DNA from: Aurifilum marmelostoma
Taxonomy: Eukaryota; Ascomycota; Sordariomycetes; Diaporthales; Cryphonectriaceae
Direction of reading: 5' to 3'
Length of the DNA stretch: 64,000 nt
Assembly: GCA_027559495.1 (NCBI GenBank)
Contig: JAMXSV010000001.1
Coordinates: 124,001-188,000, forward strand
Shown: positions 1-10,452 of the stretch, one piece after another
How positions within the stretch are numbered: the first letter of the stretch is position 1
Layout of the letters: every line of letters begins with the position of its first letter
Notes under the pieces: model-generated
What the model saw: only the letters and a program-made list of their open reading frames with translations
The model's database searches: none
Told to the model about the DNA's origin: nothing
Translations under genes and position numbers: made by a program

Positions 1-82
1 TGATTCGTGTTTCTTCCCGCAGCGGCAACAGACCAGCAACTCGCTTGTCTCAGGGTCCGCAGAAGAGAGAAAAAGGACTTAC

Positions 83-596
83 GCCCTGATACCAATTTGG
101 GTCGGAGAAGGGAATCTGCTCTCCGAATGGCTCCAGCGCCTCCGCCTCCTCGTTGCCCTTGGGCGCGACGGGCGTGTTGGCGGGTGCCTTCTTGGGCGCG
201 GCGACGGGCGTGGGTTCTGCGGCAGGCTTGGCCTCGACCTTGGCCTTGGAGTCGAGGCTGCCAATCTGCAGCTGGCCCTTGTACTTTTTCAGGATGCCCT
301 CGTTGTGGTATTTCCAAAACTGCTTCGAGGCATCTTTGCCGGCAACCCTCTGTAGAATCTTCTTGCCACCTGCTCCGAGAGAACAACGATTAGAGACAAG
401 GACACGGGCCGGAATAGTCAAGACGCCCCTCGTATATTGTTTGGATGGAGCGAGTGGCGGGTCCGATCTGGGAGCTCTTACCTGGGTGGTCTTCCTGGAA
501 CTTGGTCACGTCGTAGACATCCTCATCGACGATGATCCAGATGGAATCGGGCTTATTATGCGACGAGACGTCGTTCGCACTAAACGTCTTAGACAT
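83..596 (-). CDS. Cytochrome b5 domain-acyl-CoA dehydrogenase fusion, 5' part only
   Basis: Visible exons are 482..596 and 83..369. The intron 370..481 has a GTAAGA donor and a CAG acceptor. A second donor (GTAAGT, from 82 downward) opens an intron that runs to or past the window edge. Exon 1 starts MSKTFSANDV and contains the first heme-ligand histidine in HPGG, whose glycine codon is split by the intron. Exon 2 holds the second heme histidine (FWKYHNEG), then an Ala/Pro/Lys-rich linker, and ends EQIPFSDPNWYQ. From memory of fungal homologues, a b5 domain with this linker and ending precedes a full acyl-CoA dehydrogenase, a flavoenzyme of fatty-acid beta-oxidation. The dehydrogenase part lies outside the window, so the fusion is inference; the b5 domain is certain. 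A stand-alone b5 protein would be the alternative, but there is no stop codon or membrane anchor here. Confidence 0.8.
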
Positions 597-2047
597 GGCG
601 GATGGTGATACTATCGATTGTCTACTCTCTAAAACCAGGGTGTCTAAAGTCTGTTTGGCCCCAAAAAGATCAGGGAGCAAGTGGAAGGGAAAAAGTGAAA
701 GGATGAAGAAGGGTCTATTTCTTACGAAAAGTAAGGAAGGTGGGTCGAGACGACGCAGTGGATGTTATTTCTATTGCGAGCGGAGGTTAGGACAGGTCGG
801 CTGGAAGAAAAAGACAACGGACTATCACATGCTCATTAGGGGACGAGACCGTCAGAGACAAGGACACGAGGCCAGATGATCCCTCCTGGTCCTTTTTCCT
901 TTCTTCAACACTAACGACCCACCACCCCAAAAAGCCGAGCAGCGAGAATCCGGGGGGGATTCGCGGGGAATGAAGAGCACCACCCACACAGCCCGGCTAT
1001 GCCAGCACTCACAGCCGCCTCCTTCTGGAGCCGCTCTAGCGTCATCTTGGTGCACACCAAGTCTTAGCCCTTACAGAATCGTAACATTCGAAGAATCCCC
1101 AACGGGGTCATGTGTCGGCCGCTTGGGAGACAAGCTGGAAGAATGAATACCGTAAGGTTTTTAGCATGTGATGCTGCCGGATGGGTGGGTCCTAACCCCT
1201 GTTATGAGCTGATGTCATCGAGACCTTTGACCAATCACCGACGTGATGATTCCAGGCCAAGGGGTTCGTTCCCATAAGGAAGATGCCGAGGCTTTTCTTG
1301 TTACTTGGGGGAAATGAAACTGCGCTCGGCGACCGGCCGATTGATTACTTCTGTCACAAGGCAATGCCCGAAAGATTATCAACCTATAGTTGCTCAGTCG
1401 GTCATGGCTTCCAAAATCGTCAGGTAGGAACATACTCGCTCGGAAGAGGTGCTCTATGGATCATTTACTGGGCCTATCTATTCTCACAGACGTGCAGACA
1501 CAACATGGAATGACAGTGTCCCGCCCGTTTGGGAGACGTACATAGTATGTGTCGATATCTATTTACATTCAGACTGGGCGACGATCTCGATAAGGATGTA
1601 GGGCGGTCACAGTATATAGCTGTGAGGCTGTGCTCAAACAGATGTCCAGATCCAGGCGACGGTGATGAGCTCACCCATGGGGTTAATTAAGGTAATACCA
1701 GAGCCAATGAATTCCGAGGCGGGCAGAAAAAGGGAATATTCCAGACTGTCAAATAGGTCCGGGTCCAGAAGACGTTCTCTTCTATTTGGCTTGTGTGTAG
1801 CTCTCCGTTCCAGTGATGGTGCAAAGATCTTTTACATGGCAGCGTTGCTGTGACGTTGCTCCTACTTGATTGTTTTCCTCTTGTCTTGCCCCCTTCTGCC
1901 TCATGAACGCCTCAGAAACGCCATTGCCCTTGGGAGTGTCCCTCCGTATCGGTATGCTGTTCCTCAGAGCAACAGATATCCGACTGATCGTTGGAAGGGA
2001 AAAAAGAAAAGAAAAAGACAAATTGATGAGATGAGAGCGCGAGGCGT
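597..2047. other. Gap between the b5 fusion gene and FEN1
   Basis: About 1.45 kb. It holds the 5' flank of the leftward b5 fusion gene and the 3' flank of FEN1. The short open frames here show no recognisable protein and no coherent splicing. No tRNA, repeat or mobile element was seen. Confidence 0.6.
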
Positions 2048-3401
2048 TCAGGCCGTGCCTCGGGGCTTTGCTTTCGCCTTGGCTTTCTCCTTCTTTTCGT
2101 CCTTGCGCTTCTTCTTTGCCTCCTCGTTCTTTTCTTCCAACTTTCGCTTGTGCGCCTTCTGCTCCTCCTCAGTCTTAGGAACTGGCTTGAAGAAACCCTC
2201 CAGACGGCTCTGCTGCGCGTTTTTTAAATTCTTCTCCAGCCGCACCGCGCCCGACCGGACGCGATCCTCGGAGAACCCCTTCTCGTTGACAAGGAATTGC
2301 ACCAGGCCGTCAACATCAGGCTTCTCCCACTTGAAGTCGCACATGGGGTCGTCGGCAGATCGGACGTCGGGCTCGAAGAACAAGTCGCGTGCGTCGCGGT
2401 ATGGCCAGTCATCGGGCAGAGTATACTTACCCTTCTTGTCGCTCTCAATAAACTCGACGATTTTCTCGAGGCTGCCATGCTCGCGGATCAGCTTGAGGGC
2501 GGTGTGTGGTCCGATCTTGGGAATGGGGTCGAGATAGTCGCAGCCAAGGAGAATGCAGAGATCGACAAACTGCGCGTGACAAAGTCAGCATGTCTCCGTC
2601 TCATTATAGCTACAAAGTCGATGCGAAAGCTTACCTGCTTGCGGTCCATGTTCAGACCGTCCAGAACCTTATCGACGTGAATTTCCTGGATAGGCTCTTT
2701 GCGCTGCTCGCTGAAGGTAAGGTGCCGCAAAAGAATGGGGGTGTTGAAGCAGAGGGTATCCATATCTTCGCTGGCCGCAGCGTAGACCTTGCCAGCCCGT
2801 GCCAGAACGGCACACTGAGCCTCAGCCTCGGTGGGAGCGACGAGGTATGGGACGCCCATGAGCTTCAGCAGACGCTGACACTCAGTATTGTGCTCCTTTG
2901 TGACGCGAACCGTCCGTCGCGAGAATTTCTCCACATCCTCGGCTGTGCCCGTCTCTTTGGCCTCCTCTAGGCCCTCAGTGGCCTCCTGTTTGCGCTGGTA
3001 TCGGCGAGCGAGCTCGCCGGACTTGAGTTTGGGAGGGGCGCCATCGAAGACGTAGAGGGGCTTGATGCCGTTGTCGATCATGCGCAAGGTACGGTAGAAC
3101 ATACCCATCAGGTGAGAGGTGGTCTCGCCGGACTCGTTCATGAGCTGTTGGCCATCGGATCGTACTGCAATGAGGAAGGAGTAGATACTCATGGACCTAG
3201 AAGGGGGTCAATAACACCATAACCTGAGGCATGTACAGCGTACGTACGCATCCTAGAAGCTGTCAGCACAATTGCAAATGAGCGACAAAAAGGCGAACTT
3301 ACGATAGCAACCTTGCGACCAAAGTGATTTTTGATCTCGCCCTCCTTGATCGCATCAGGCGCCTCCTCCTTGATGATGGAGAAGAGCTGCTTGATACCCA
3401 T
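2048..3401 (-). CDS. FEN1: Flap endonuclease 1 (FEN1/Rad27)
   Basis: Structure-specific 5' flap endonuclease for Okazaki fragment maturation and long-patch base excision repair, working with PCNA in the nucleus. Exons are 3303..3401, 3248..3252, 2635..3196 and 2048..2569; the sum is 1188 nt, 395 residues, the usual length. The start MGIKQLFSII is the conserved N-terminus; an in-frame ATG four codons upstream is disfavoured because Gly2 must be exposed for activity. Exon 1 ends at Ile33. The next exon is only GATGC, coding Asp34 (a metal ligand) and two bases of Ala35, and the following exon continues SMSIYSFLIAV. Further landmarks are YVFDGAPP, EAEAQCA with the acidic metal ligands, LGCDYLDPIPKIGP (helix-hairpin-helix), a PCNA-interacting box QSRLEGFF, and a Lys-rich nuclear tail. 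Introns are 50, 51 and 65 nt. A GGTAAGT near 2424 looks like a donor but is coding. Confidence 0.97.
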
Positions 3402-3784
3402 CTTGGCAGCCAAAAGAAACTATTTCGCTTTTAATGCCCGAAATGGTTACTTGGCATCTATTTTTATTTTTTTTTTTTGGATCGCGAGCTCTCTGCGTTT
3501 TCCGACGAGGTCCAGAGCTTGGAATGCGAACAGTGCTGCGTACGGTTCATTTCAGTGATGTCACCAAACTTTGTGCAAATCAACGCGCCAGAGAGAAGGC
3601 GCGACGCGCCGCGCCCTTGAATCGAACAAGCGTGCAGGGGGCCGGGGGCCCCTCTTAGTGGGGCAACTGCATCACTTTCTTTAACCGACAAGAATGGCCA
3701 CGATGCTGCTTTAAAAGATAAAATTTTATCCAACTAGCAAATTACACTGCCCGGCGAACGAAATCTCTAAGAAGAAGAAAAAGG

Positions 3785-3790
3785 AAAAAA
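3785..3790 (-). terminator. RNA polymerase III terminator of the tRNA gene
   Basis: Six T residues on the minus strand immediately follow the tRNA 3' end, with a second T5 run just beyond. This is the standard Pol III stop signal. Confidence 0.8.
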
Positions 3791-3877
3791 CTCCGATACG
3801 GGGAATCGAACCCCGGGCGCCGCGGAGCATCAAGTGGACTTGAAAACGCGGAATGTTGGCCACTACACCATATCGGA
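3791..3877 (-). tRNA. tRNA-Glu(UUC) with a 15-nt intron
   Basis: The minus strand reads a full cloverleaf. The acceptor TCCGATA pairs with TATCGGA, with discriminator G at 3791. The D-arm is GTGTAGTGGCCAACA. The anticodon stem CCGCG pairs with CGCGG, and the T-arm is CCGGG-TTCGATT-CCCCG-like. The anticodon loop reads TTTTCA followed by C, giving anticodon UUC (Glu). The extra bases 3826..3840 sit directly after position 37, the canonical nuclear tRNA intron site, so they are an intron removed by the tRNA splicing endonuclease. The mature length without CCA is 72 nt. The A and B boxes are internal, and a T6 run follows the 3' end. Confidence 0.95.
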
Positions 3878-4998
3878 TGTGCAACTGACATGTGATGAGA
3901 CCCCGTTCATTATGTAGCTGACTCGCTGAGTGATCAATTTACCAACACCACCTTCTAAAGTTTCCACTCGAGGTCTCAGCCTCCGAACACGAAAGATTCT
4001 GGCTTATTGACAGATGCGAAGCGAATTTCCACCTCTCTACAGTCCTTTACAGCAAGAGGTTCGGGTGTCGCCTCATGAAGGACGTTGCATGCTCTCGTTG
4101 TGACTGCCGCGTTCTAAGGCCAAACAGTATGGTGGCTCGTTCAGGAATAGATGTACTACCTAAATATGATGTGGAGGCATTCTCCGAACAATAATCTTAA
4201 TTTGTAATGCGATCCTGTCATGATCAGTATATGTGGCTTTTCAAGGGGTGACGAAAGCAGATTAACAATCTGAATAGTAGGAGCGCCAGTGGGCGGCCAC
4301 AGAGGTGAAGGACTGAAGCCCCCAGCACCCACAACGAAGGAAGTAGACCGCGCTAAGTGTTGTCTACGTACACCACACTTATCGGCGTGCGCCTGTACTG
4401 ACATAACAGATGGAAGTCAAGAAGGCTGTCTGGTGACGTGGAGAGAATCAAGAGGGCAATCAATGACTATGCGTAGAGCTCGGACGAATCATCGAGCCTG
4501 ACCAAAAGCCATGGTGACTGATTAGTGTTATCTCTACGGGGTAGGGCAAGTAGCGATGCAAAAGATCAGGATCCCAGTAGCAGTAGTGTCAACAGCTACG
4601 CACAACTATCTCGCCTGAAGTCTTAACTATACAGCAAGCCGTAGTGAGGCTTGTATCACTTGATCTTCCTAACAGCAAAGCAAATTTCAGATGGATATGG
4701 AGCTATATAGGCAGACTGCATAGCCTTGGATCGAATACGCTCTGGGACTTGTACATGATGAGGACCAAAGCAGGCAGAGGTGAAGACAGCGGGACGGGGG
4801 CAGAAGATGATTATCCTACCATAGCAATTGCTTGAATTTCTTCATGGGCTCATGATCATCTTGTTTTCGGTTCTTGTGCGCTCTCGGATTGAGCCTTGTC
4901 TAATGCATATTGTACAATTATAGCGTCCCTACCACCTACGACTCCTACGTCTTGATGGTCGACGACGAGACAGTCCATTCCATTCGACTTCTTTACTC

Positions 4999-6259
4999 TT
5001 ACGCAGCCCACACATCTTGACCCGTCTTCTCGATCCAGTTGCCTAGCTGATTGACGCTGCTGTCCCACTCCGCCAACCGCAGGCGCATGCTATCGATCTG
5101 TTTGAAGTCCAGCACCTTGGGCTGCACCCAGTTGATGTTGGCCACCTCGTCCACCTGGTCGACTGTTCCTCTCCAGGAGGCCCAAGCTCAGCGCCTTCAT
5201 GACGAGGTGCTCGATCTCTTGGGGCTTGACCTTGGTCTCCTGCTCGATCGTCGCAAATGACATGGCGCGCTCGTGAGGTGGTCGTCGGAAGACGGCCTCG
5301 GTCAGCGCTGCCAGGTAGATCTTCTCCCGCAGCTTGTCCTTGTGTTGGGACAAGAGGGGATCAGAATCGACGCTGCCGGAGAGCATGTCGTATTTCGTGA
5401 GGTCGCCCGCGTTGAAGATGAAGAGCAGGTCTCGCAGCCACTGGTCCTTCTTGTCGCTCAGTGCATCCAGGATGGGGTGCAGGAGCAGCTCGCCGAAGTT
5501 GTAGATGCTCGTCGAGACCAGCGCCGAGGTTGCCAGATCGTATGCCCGCTTGTGCCGTTCGGCATCATCCAGACTCTTGATATCGATACACGCAAGGTAG
5601 AGTAGGGCGTTGCGGTAATAGGACGCAAAGTCTTGCTTGAGGTAGTAGTAGTCGGCATTGACCTTGTAGAATGTGGCATGGACGACCGTCTCGACCGAGT
5701 CAAATACGTCCAACTTCTTCTCGGCCTTGTCGAGGTCCTTGCGGGCATCGTCGAGCCTGCCGAGCTCCAGCTTCACGTTTGCCACAGCGACGGTTGCGTA
5801 CACATAGGCATTTCTTGAGTTTGGGTCCTCCTCTTCGTCTGCATCCTTCTTGTTCTTCTTCTTTTCCTGCTCGGGGTCGACCTTGCCTGCCACAAGCTCC
5901 ACGAAAGCGAGACGTTCCTGAAGGTCTGCACGGTATCAGTACGTTATTCCGAAGATCACGGGCCACGGGAAATTATGTAGTTGCACACCTTGGCATTGTG
6001 TTGCTGCCTTCAAGGCGAGGTCGACTAGCTTTAGCTGGTTGATCTTGTCGGCAAACTGGAGGATGAATTTGTTGTAGATGGCCATGCGGAAGGGGCCGCT
6101 GTCGGGGTGGTTAAAGATGGTGACGAGGGTTTCAGTCAGCTCGTGCCATAACTTCTGCTCCCAGAGATCTTGTAGGCGTAGGGTATCGGCCTGCAGAGGC
6201 TCGGAGACCTGGGAGAAGACTTCCGACAGGAAGTTCTGCGTGGCCTCGTCGGGCTGCAT
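4999..6259 (-). CDS. RPN9: 26S proteasome lid subunit Rpn9 (PSMD13), with an apparent 1-nt frameshift
   Basis: Non-ATPase PCI-domain subunit of the 19S lid. Exons are 5989..6259 and 4999..5925; the 63-nt intron has a GTGTGC donor and a CAG acceptor. The start MQPDEATQNF fits the alignment with FADKINQLKLVDLAL downstream. The body carries the YATVAVANVKLELG helical repeats and a C-terminal PCI/winged-helix part (MSFATIEQETKVKPQEIEHLVMKAL). After LGLL (CTG ending at 5174) four bases, 5173..5170, stand where three are expected. Beyond them a different frame gives GTVDQVDEVANINWVQPKVL and ends WIEKTGQDVWAA with TAA at 4999..5001, which is the conserved Rpn9 C-terminus. With one base removed the protein is 398 residues. 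Read literally, the frame continues out of register to 5090. A base-calling error or a recent indel both fit; an intron cannot. Confidence 0.93.
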
Positions 6260-6841
6260 GTTGCTGTCTCTCTTTAGTGTGCCTGGGCTGGCGAAGGCAG
6301 ATTGGCTCCGTCGTCGGAAAGGAAACGAAGAAAACAAGAAGACAAATTGCTTTGTTGAGACTTGGCGGTTGATTCGTGATGGATTTACTATGCCTTGTCC
6401 CTTCTGTAGATGTTTCCTTGGCTGGGTGAGCTCTGGGAGACAAGGGGGAAAGAGGGGAAGCCGTCGAGGTTCTGTAGTATCTTACGAAGCTATTGATGTT
6501 CGGAGGTCGACGCGGCTAGGGTGCAGCCTGGTGGAAAGCTTCCCGTGCATGCGCTCATTTTGCTGGGCTGGCTTCCACAGCAGTTGGCCGCAGCCCACCA
6601 CCCCAGTGGGCCGTCCCCATCAAGCTTATGTCAGCGCTCCCCTCCGTCACCAATCTCAAGGCCAGCTGGTCCGTGCGTGCTCTGGCCGGCACGGCTTGTC
6701 CCTGCTTGGGAATTGGCTGCATCTGGTTGGAGCTCTGCAGTCTGGAAGTTCCAGGCGTCGCTTCGTCCACCTACTGACGACGGGAAAACCAACCCATTGA
6801 CCACGCACACTGCCCTCTTTGCGATCCCACGCTCAGCAAGG
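6260..6841. promoter_or_regulatory. Divergent promoter region between RPN9 and the NDUFA9 homologue
   Basis: A 582-bp spacer separates two divergent start codons and must hold both promoters and leaders. No clear TATA box was seen. Open frames across it are continuations or shadows of the two genes. Confidence 0.6.
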
Positions 6842-8324
6842 ATGGCCTCACTACCAAAGGCCTTGCGGTCGTCCTCTAGAAACGCTCAGAAAGTCCTCCA
6901 ACAGAGGTCGATATCAGATGTCGCAATTACCCGCACGGGGAAGCCCATTCTCCGAGTCCAGGGTGGAAGGTCAGTCGTGTTGGACCTGCCGATCGAGAGA
7001 GACGTCTCTTGCTGACTTCTCACGAAACCAGATCATCACTCGGCGGTACGATACACCCAGCGCTTTTGCAAAATGACGAATGAAAGAATTTCTGATCCCG
7101 AGGCACAGGACACACCGCGACGGTATTCGGCGCGACCGGACAACTTGGACGATACATCGTGAACAGGCTGGGTATGCTGGCCCTTCTTCTCCCTCGTGCG
7201 TCCAGATGCTGACGGATCACGCGTATAGCTCGGGTAGGATGCCAGGTTGTTGTACCGTACAGGGAGGAGATGGCCAAGCGGCACTTAAAGGTGACCGGTG
7301 ACCTGGGCAGGGTGGCCTTTGTGGTATGCACTACGACCCGCACGGAGTCAGTGTTCATATGCTCACTACATGTCAGGAATATGATCTCCGAAACACCGAG
7401 TCGATCGAGGAGGCTGTCAGACATTCAGACGTCGTCTATAACCTGGTGGGCCGGACATACCCAACGAAGTACGTCTATCGCGATGAAAAGTGGCAAATGA
7501 TATGGAACCCAATGCTGAATATGATGTAGGAATTTCTCTCTGGAGGACGTTCATGTCGAAGGCACAGCTCGTATTGCCGAGGCGGTGGCCAAGTACGATG
7601 TGGATCGGTTTATCCACGTCTCCTCGTACAACGCTGACCCTAACTCTCCCGCGTCCTTTTTCGCAACAAAGGGTCGTGGTGAGCAGGTTGCTCGGGATAT
7701 TTACCCCGAGACGACCATCGTGCGACCTGCGCCCCTGTTCGGTTTTGAAGACAACCTGCTCGTGAAGCTGGCCGGTCTCACGAACCTCTTCACCTCAAAC
7801 AACATGCAGGAGAGATACTGGCCCGTGCATGTAGGTCAAAGAGACTACCCATGAAGGACTGTGATAAAGCAGTTGCTGATCTCGTCTAGTCGATCGATGT
7901 TGGCCATGCGCTCGAGTTAATGCTCTACGATGACACCACCGCCGCGCAGACCTTCGAGCTGTACGGACCCAAGCAGTATTCTACCGCCGAGATCGCAGAG
8001 ATGGTTGATAAGGAGATCTTCGCTAAGCGGCGGCACATCAACGTGCCCCGGCAGATTCTGGAGCCGGCCGCCAAACTGCTGAACCAGGTTCTCTGGTGGC
8101 CGGTGCTGTCTGCGGAGCAGATTCAGATGGAGCACATTGATCAGGTGATTGACGAGAAGGCCAAGACATTCAAGGACCTCGGAATCGACCCTGGTGACAT
8201 CAGCAAGTTCACGTACCATTACGTGCAAGGTTTCCGCAGCGGCGCGTTCTACGATCTGCCACCTGCTAGTGAGAAGGAGAAGAGGGAGGAGAGGAAGTAT
8301 CTGCACGTCCTGGATGACCAATAG
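6842..8324 (+). CDS. nuo-40: NADH:ubiquinone oxidoreductase 40-kDa subunit (NDUFA9 family)
   Basis: Accessory subunit of mitochondrial complex I, an atypical short-chain dehydrogenase fold that binds NADPH. The seven exons are 6842..6969, 7032..7045, 7109..7171, 7229..7323, 7377..7468, 7530..7830 and 7890..8324, with introns of 53-63 nt. The total is 1128 nt, 375 residues, the family length. The first ~25 residues (MASLPKALRSSSRNAQKVLQ) are basic and Ser-rich, like a mitochondrial presequence. A Rossmann motif VFGATGQLGRYIVNRL follows, then VVYNLVGRTYPTK, FIHVSSYNADPNSP, TIVRPAPLFGFEDNLL, and a C-terminus ending KYLHVLDDQ. All phases join without a frame conflict. Exon 2 is only 14 nt. It lies head-to-head with RPN9. 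Confidence 0.96.
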
Positions 8325-8804
8325 AGGAGAAACAACTACAGGGAAATCATCATGTAAAGGGTGAGACTGATTAGATCCGGGGATGAGAGCACGGAAAAGC
8401 AGGGGACGTGGGCAGCAGAAGACGAGCAATTGTAAATATGTGACTAGATTCTGTCTTGCGGCTTTCAAATAAAAAAAATTATGAAGAACATGGAGTTATG
8501 TTATCAAAGGCACCGTGAAAATATATTGGGACGCTGTGTTAACCATGAGATAAAATACTTAGCAGTAGCGAAATGTGGCCCGCAGGGTGTCTCGATTAGG
8601 CGCTGATGACACAAATTTTCTCAGAATGAACGGCACAACATACAGCGAGTATGAATCAAGACACCGCAACAGAACCGTGTCGGAGTTGAGCCAACGCAGC
8701 AGCACATACAACATAGCCAAAGCTTTTTTCAGAGTCTCTCCGAAACAAATCCAGACGCCTTGGCGATTTCGTCCCAATAAAAATTTCAGCAAAAGAGAGA
8801 GAAG
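8325..8804. other. Spacer between the NDUFA9 homologue and EFM5
   Basis: 480 bp between two co-oriented genes. It contains the 3' UTR of the first and the promoter of the second. No additional gene is visible. Confidence 0.6.
8468..8473 (+). promoter_or_regulatory. Poly(A) signal of the NDUFA9 homologue
   Basis: An AATAAA hexamer lies 144 nt after the stop codon, inside an A-rich tract, at a plausible distance for 3' end formation. Confidence 0.45.
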
Positions 8805-10069
8805 ATGGCCGACTCGGATGACGAACCTATGTTAGAATTCACCCCCTCCATCCCGCAACCCTGCTGTTACTTGAACCTCAGTCCCTAACCCTGCTCCATC
8901 CAGAACTCTCTCTTCGCACGCCCTCGATGCGCTCAAGGAGTTCTACACCGAGCGCGACGAGCGCGCCAAGCAGTTCGAGCAGCTCAAAGCCGAGGCTGAG
9001 GACAGAGCTGCTGGCGGCCATGATGCGGACGGCCACACGAAGATAGCCGCGGCGGCCTCGCTGAAGTACCCTTTGTCCATGGACACATTTGGCGAGGATT
9101 GGAATGAGAGCCAGTTCTGGGTAAGTGTGTTCTACTGTCTGAAGCTGGCGGCATGAGTGTGGGCGAGGAAAACGCGACTTGCGAAAGGGCATGTTCGGCG
9201 AGACCTTCTCTCTCCCCCCCTCAGACAAAGAACGTCAAGGAGGTGATGCGCTAGTCGTTGATCATCATGGCCGGATAGTACTCCGACGAGACGGCGACAC
9301 TCCTCGCACATCAGCTCCTGGACGGCGCCACGGCGGACACCAAAATCGCCGTCGTGAGCGCGCCGAGCGTGTTTGTCGCGCTCAAGAACATCTTAGTAAG
9401 TGTCATCCGCCCCGTCTTTCGTGCTCGAGGGAATTTATACAGGTCAAGATAATGGTCCAGAGAGAAAGCCGGCTTGCTGACTGGTGGTGCTTCGGGGGGG
9501 ACCGAATATGACAAAAGGCATCACAATCCCCCGAGACGCCCAGACCGTCCCTCACTCTGCTAGAGCACGACCATCGCTTCGGTGTATTCCCCGAATTCGT
9601 CTTTTACGATTTTACGCAGCCTGTGAAATTGCCCGGTATGTCCGTTTCTTTCCTTCTTTCTCCCTGGCTCACTCCATCTAGATCCGACCAACATAAGCAC
9701 CAGCTAATCTAAACACCCACACCCCTCTTCTTTATACTAGCCGACCTAAGAGGTACCATAGACCGTCTCATAGTCGACCCGCCCTTCCTCTCTGAGGACT
9801 GCCAGACCAAGGCGGCCCTGACAGTACGATGGATGGCCAAGGTGGCGTCCCCAGAGACCAGACTCATCCTGTGCACCGGCGAGCGCATGGAGGGACTCGC
9901 AACGAGGCTGTACAAGGCCTTTGGACTGCGGACGACGACGTACGAGCCCGTTCATGCAAGGGGTCTGAGTAATGAGTTTTACTGTTATGGTAATTTTCAG
10001 TGCGGAGAGTGGAAATTCAGGACGGGCGAGACTGGCGGCGTGGAGGCGAGGGAGGAGCAGAATCGATAG
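8805..10069 (+). CDS. EFM5: eEF1A lysine N-methyltransferase, EFM5/EEF1AKMT1 family
   Basis: S-adenosylmethionine-dependent methyltransferase of the 'N6-adenine methylase-like' family that methylates a lysine of translation elongation factor 1A. Exons are 8805..8830, 8904..9120, 9279..9395, 9518..9635 and 9741..10069 (807 nt, 268 residues). The start is MADSDDEP; an intron with a GTTAGA donor joins it to TLSSHALDALKEFY. Family landmarks are WNESQFWYSDETATLLA, KIAVVSAPSVFVALKN, EFVFYDFTQPVKLP, the catalytic-type DPPF in IVDPPFLSEDC, LILCTGERM and a C-terminal SNEFYCYGNF. The acceptor of intron 3 is ambiguous: AAAG at 9517 or GAG at 9535 are both in frame and differ by six residues. The gene converges on UBP8, 383 bp away. 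Confidence 0.93.
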
Positions 10070-10452
10070 CTGTGCCTTGGAGGGTTAGTCATTCCGGTCT
10101 CATGCAGGATGGACGACAGGTCAAGTCGGTGCGCGCACACTGAAGACAAGGCGATTTCGATTGATGACGCCGCTCCCTCTCTAAACGCCTAATGACAATG
10201 CTAACCCGAGCCTGCCTACTGACCCGGAGTGTTTTCTCTTTCCCCCGGAAGCAGAAAGATGCCGTACGCCTTCCCCCCCCCCCCTCTCTCCATTACTGGC
10301 CTCTTGCGTCGCCACTGCACGCATGATAGGAGGGGGCTTTTTGATCACATCACTACCATCTTTGCGAACTGTCCAAAATAAAAAAGCTTATAACGCCTCG
10401 AGAAATGAACGCTTAAATCTCAACCATTCTCAGTCTTCAACCCAGGTGATCT
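10070..10452. other. Convergent 3' spacer between EFM5 and UBP8
   Basis: 383 bp between two stop codons. It holds a C-rich run near 10268..10281 and both 3' UTRs. No gene is seen. Confidence 0.6.

Larger units (their letters stand above)
3402..4998. other. Gap holding the tRNA gene and the RPN9 3' flank
   Basis: Apart from the tRNA-Glu at 3791..3877 and its terminator, no gene is supported. The short frames between 4156 and 4900 have no recognisable motifs. The stretch 3402..3790 is the FEN1 promoter and leader region. Confidence 0.6.

Noticed and set aside
2410..2430. GGTAAGT donor-like site inside FEN1 exon 4
   Set aside because: It encodes the conserved KKGKYTLPDDW stretch; splicing here would break the protein.
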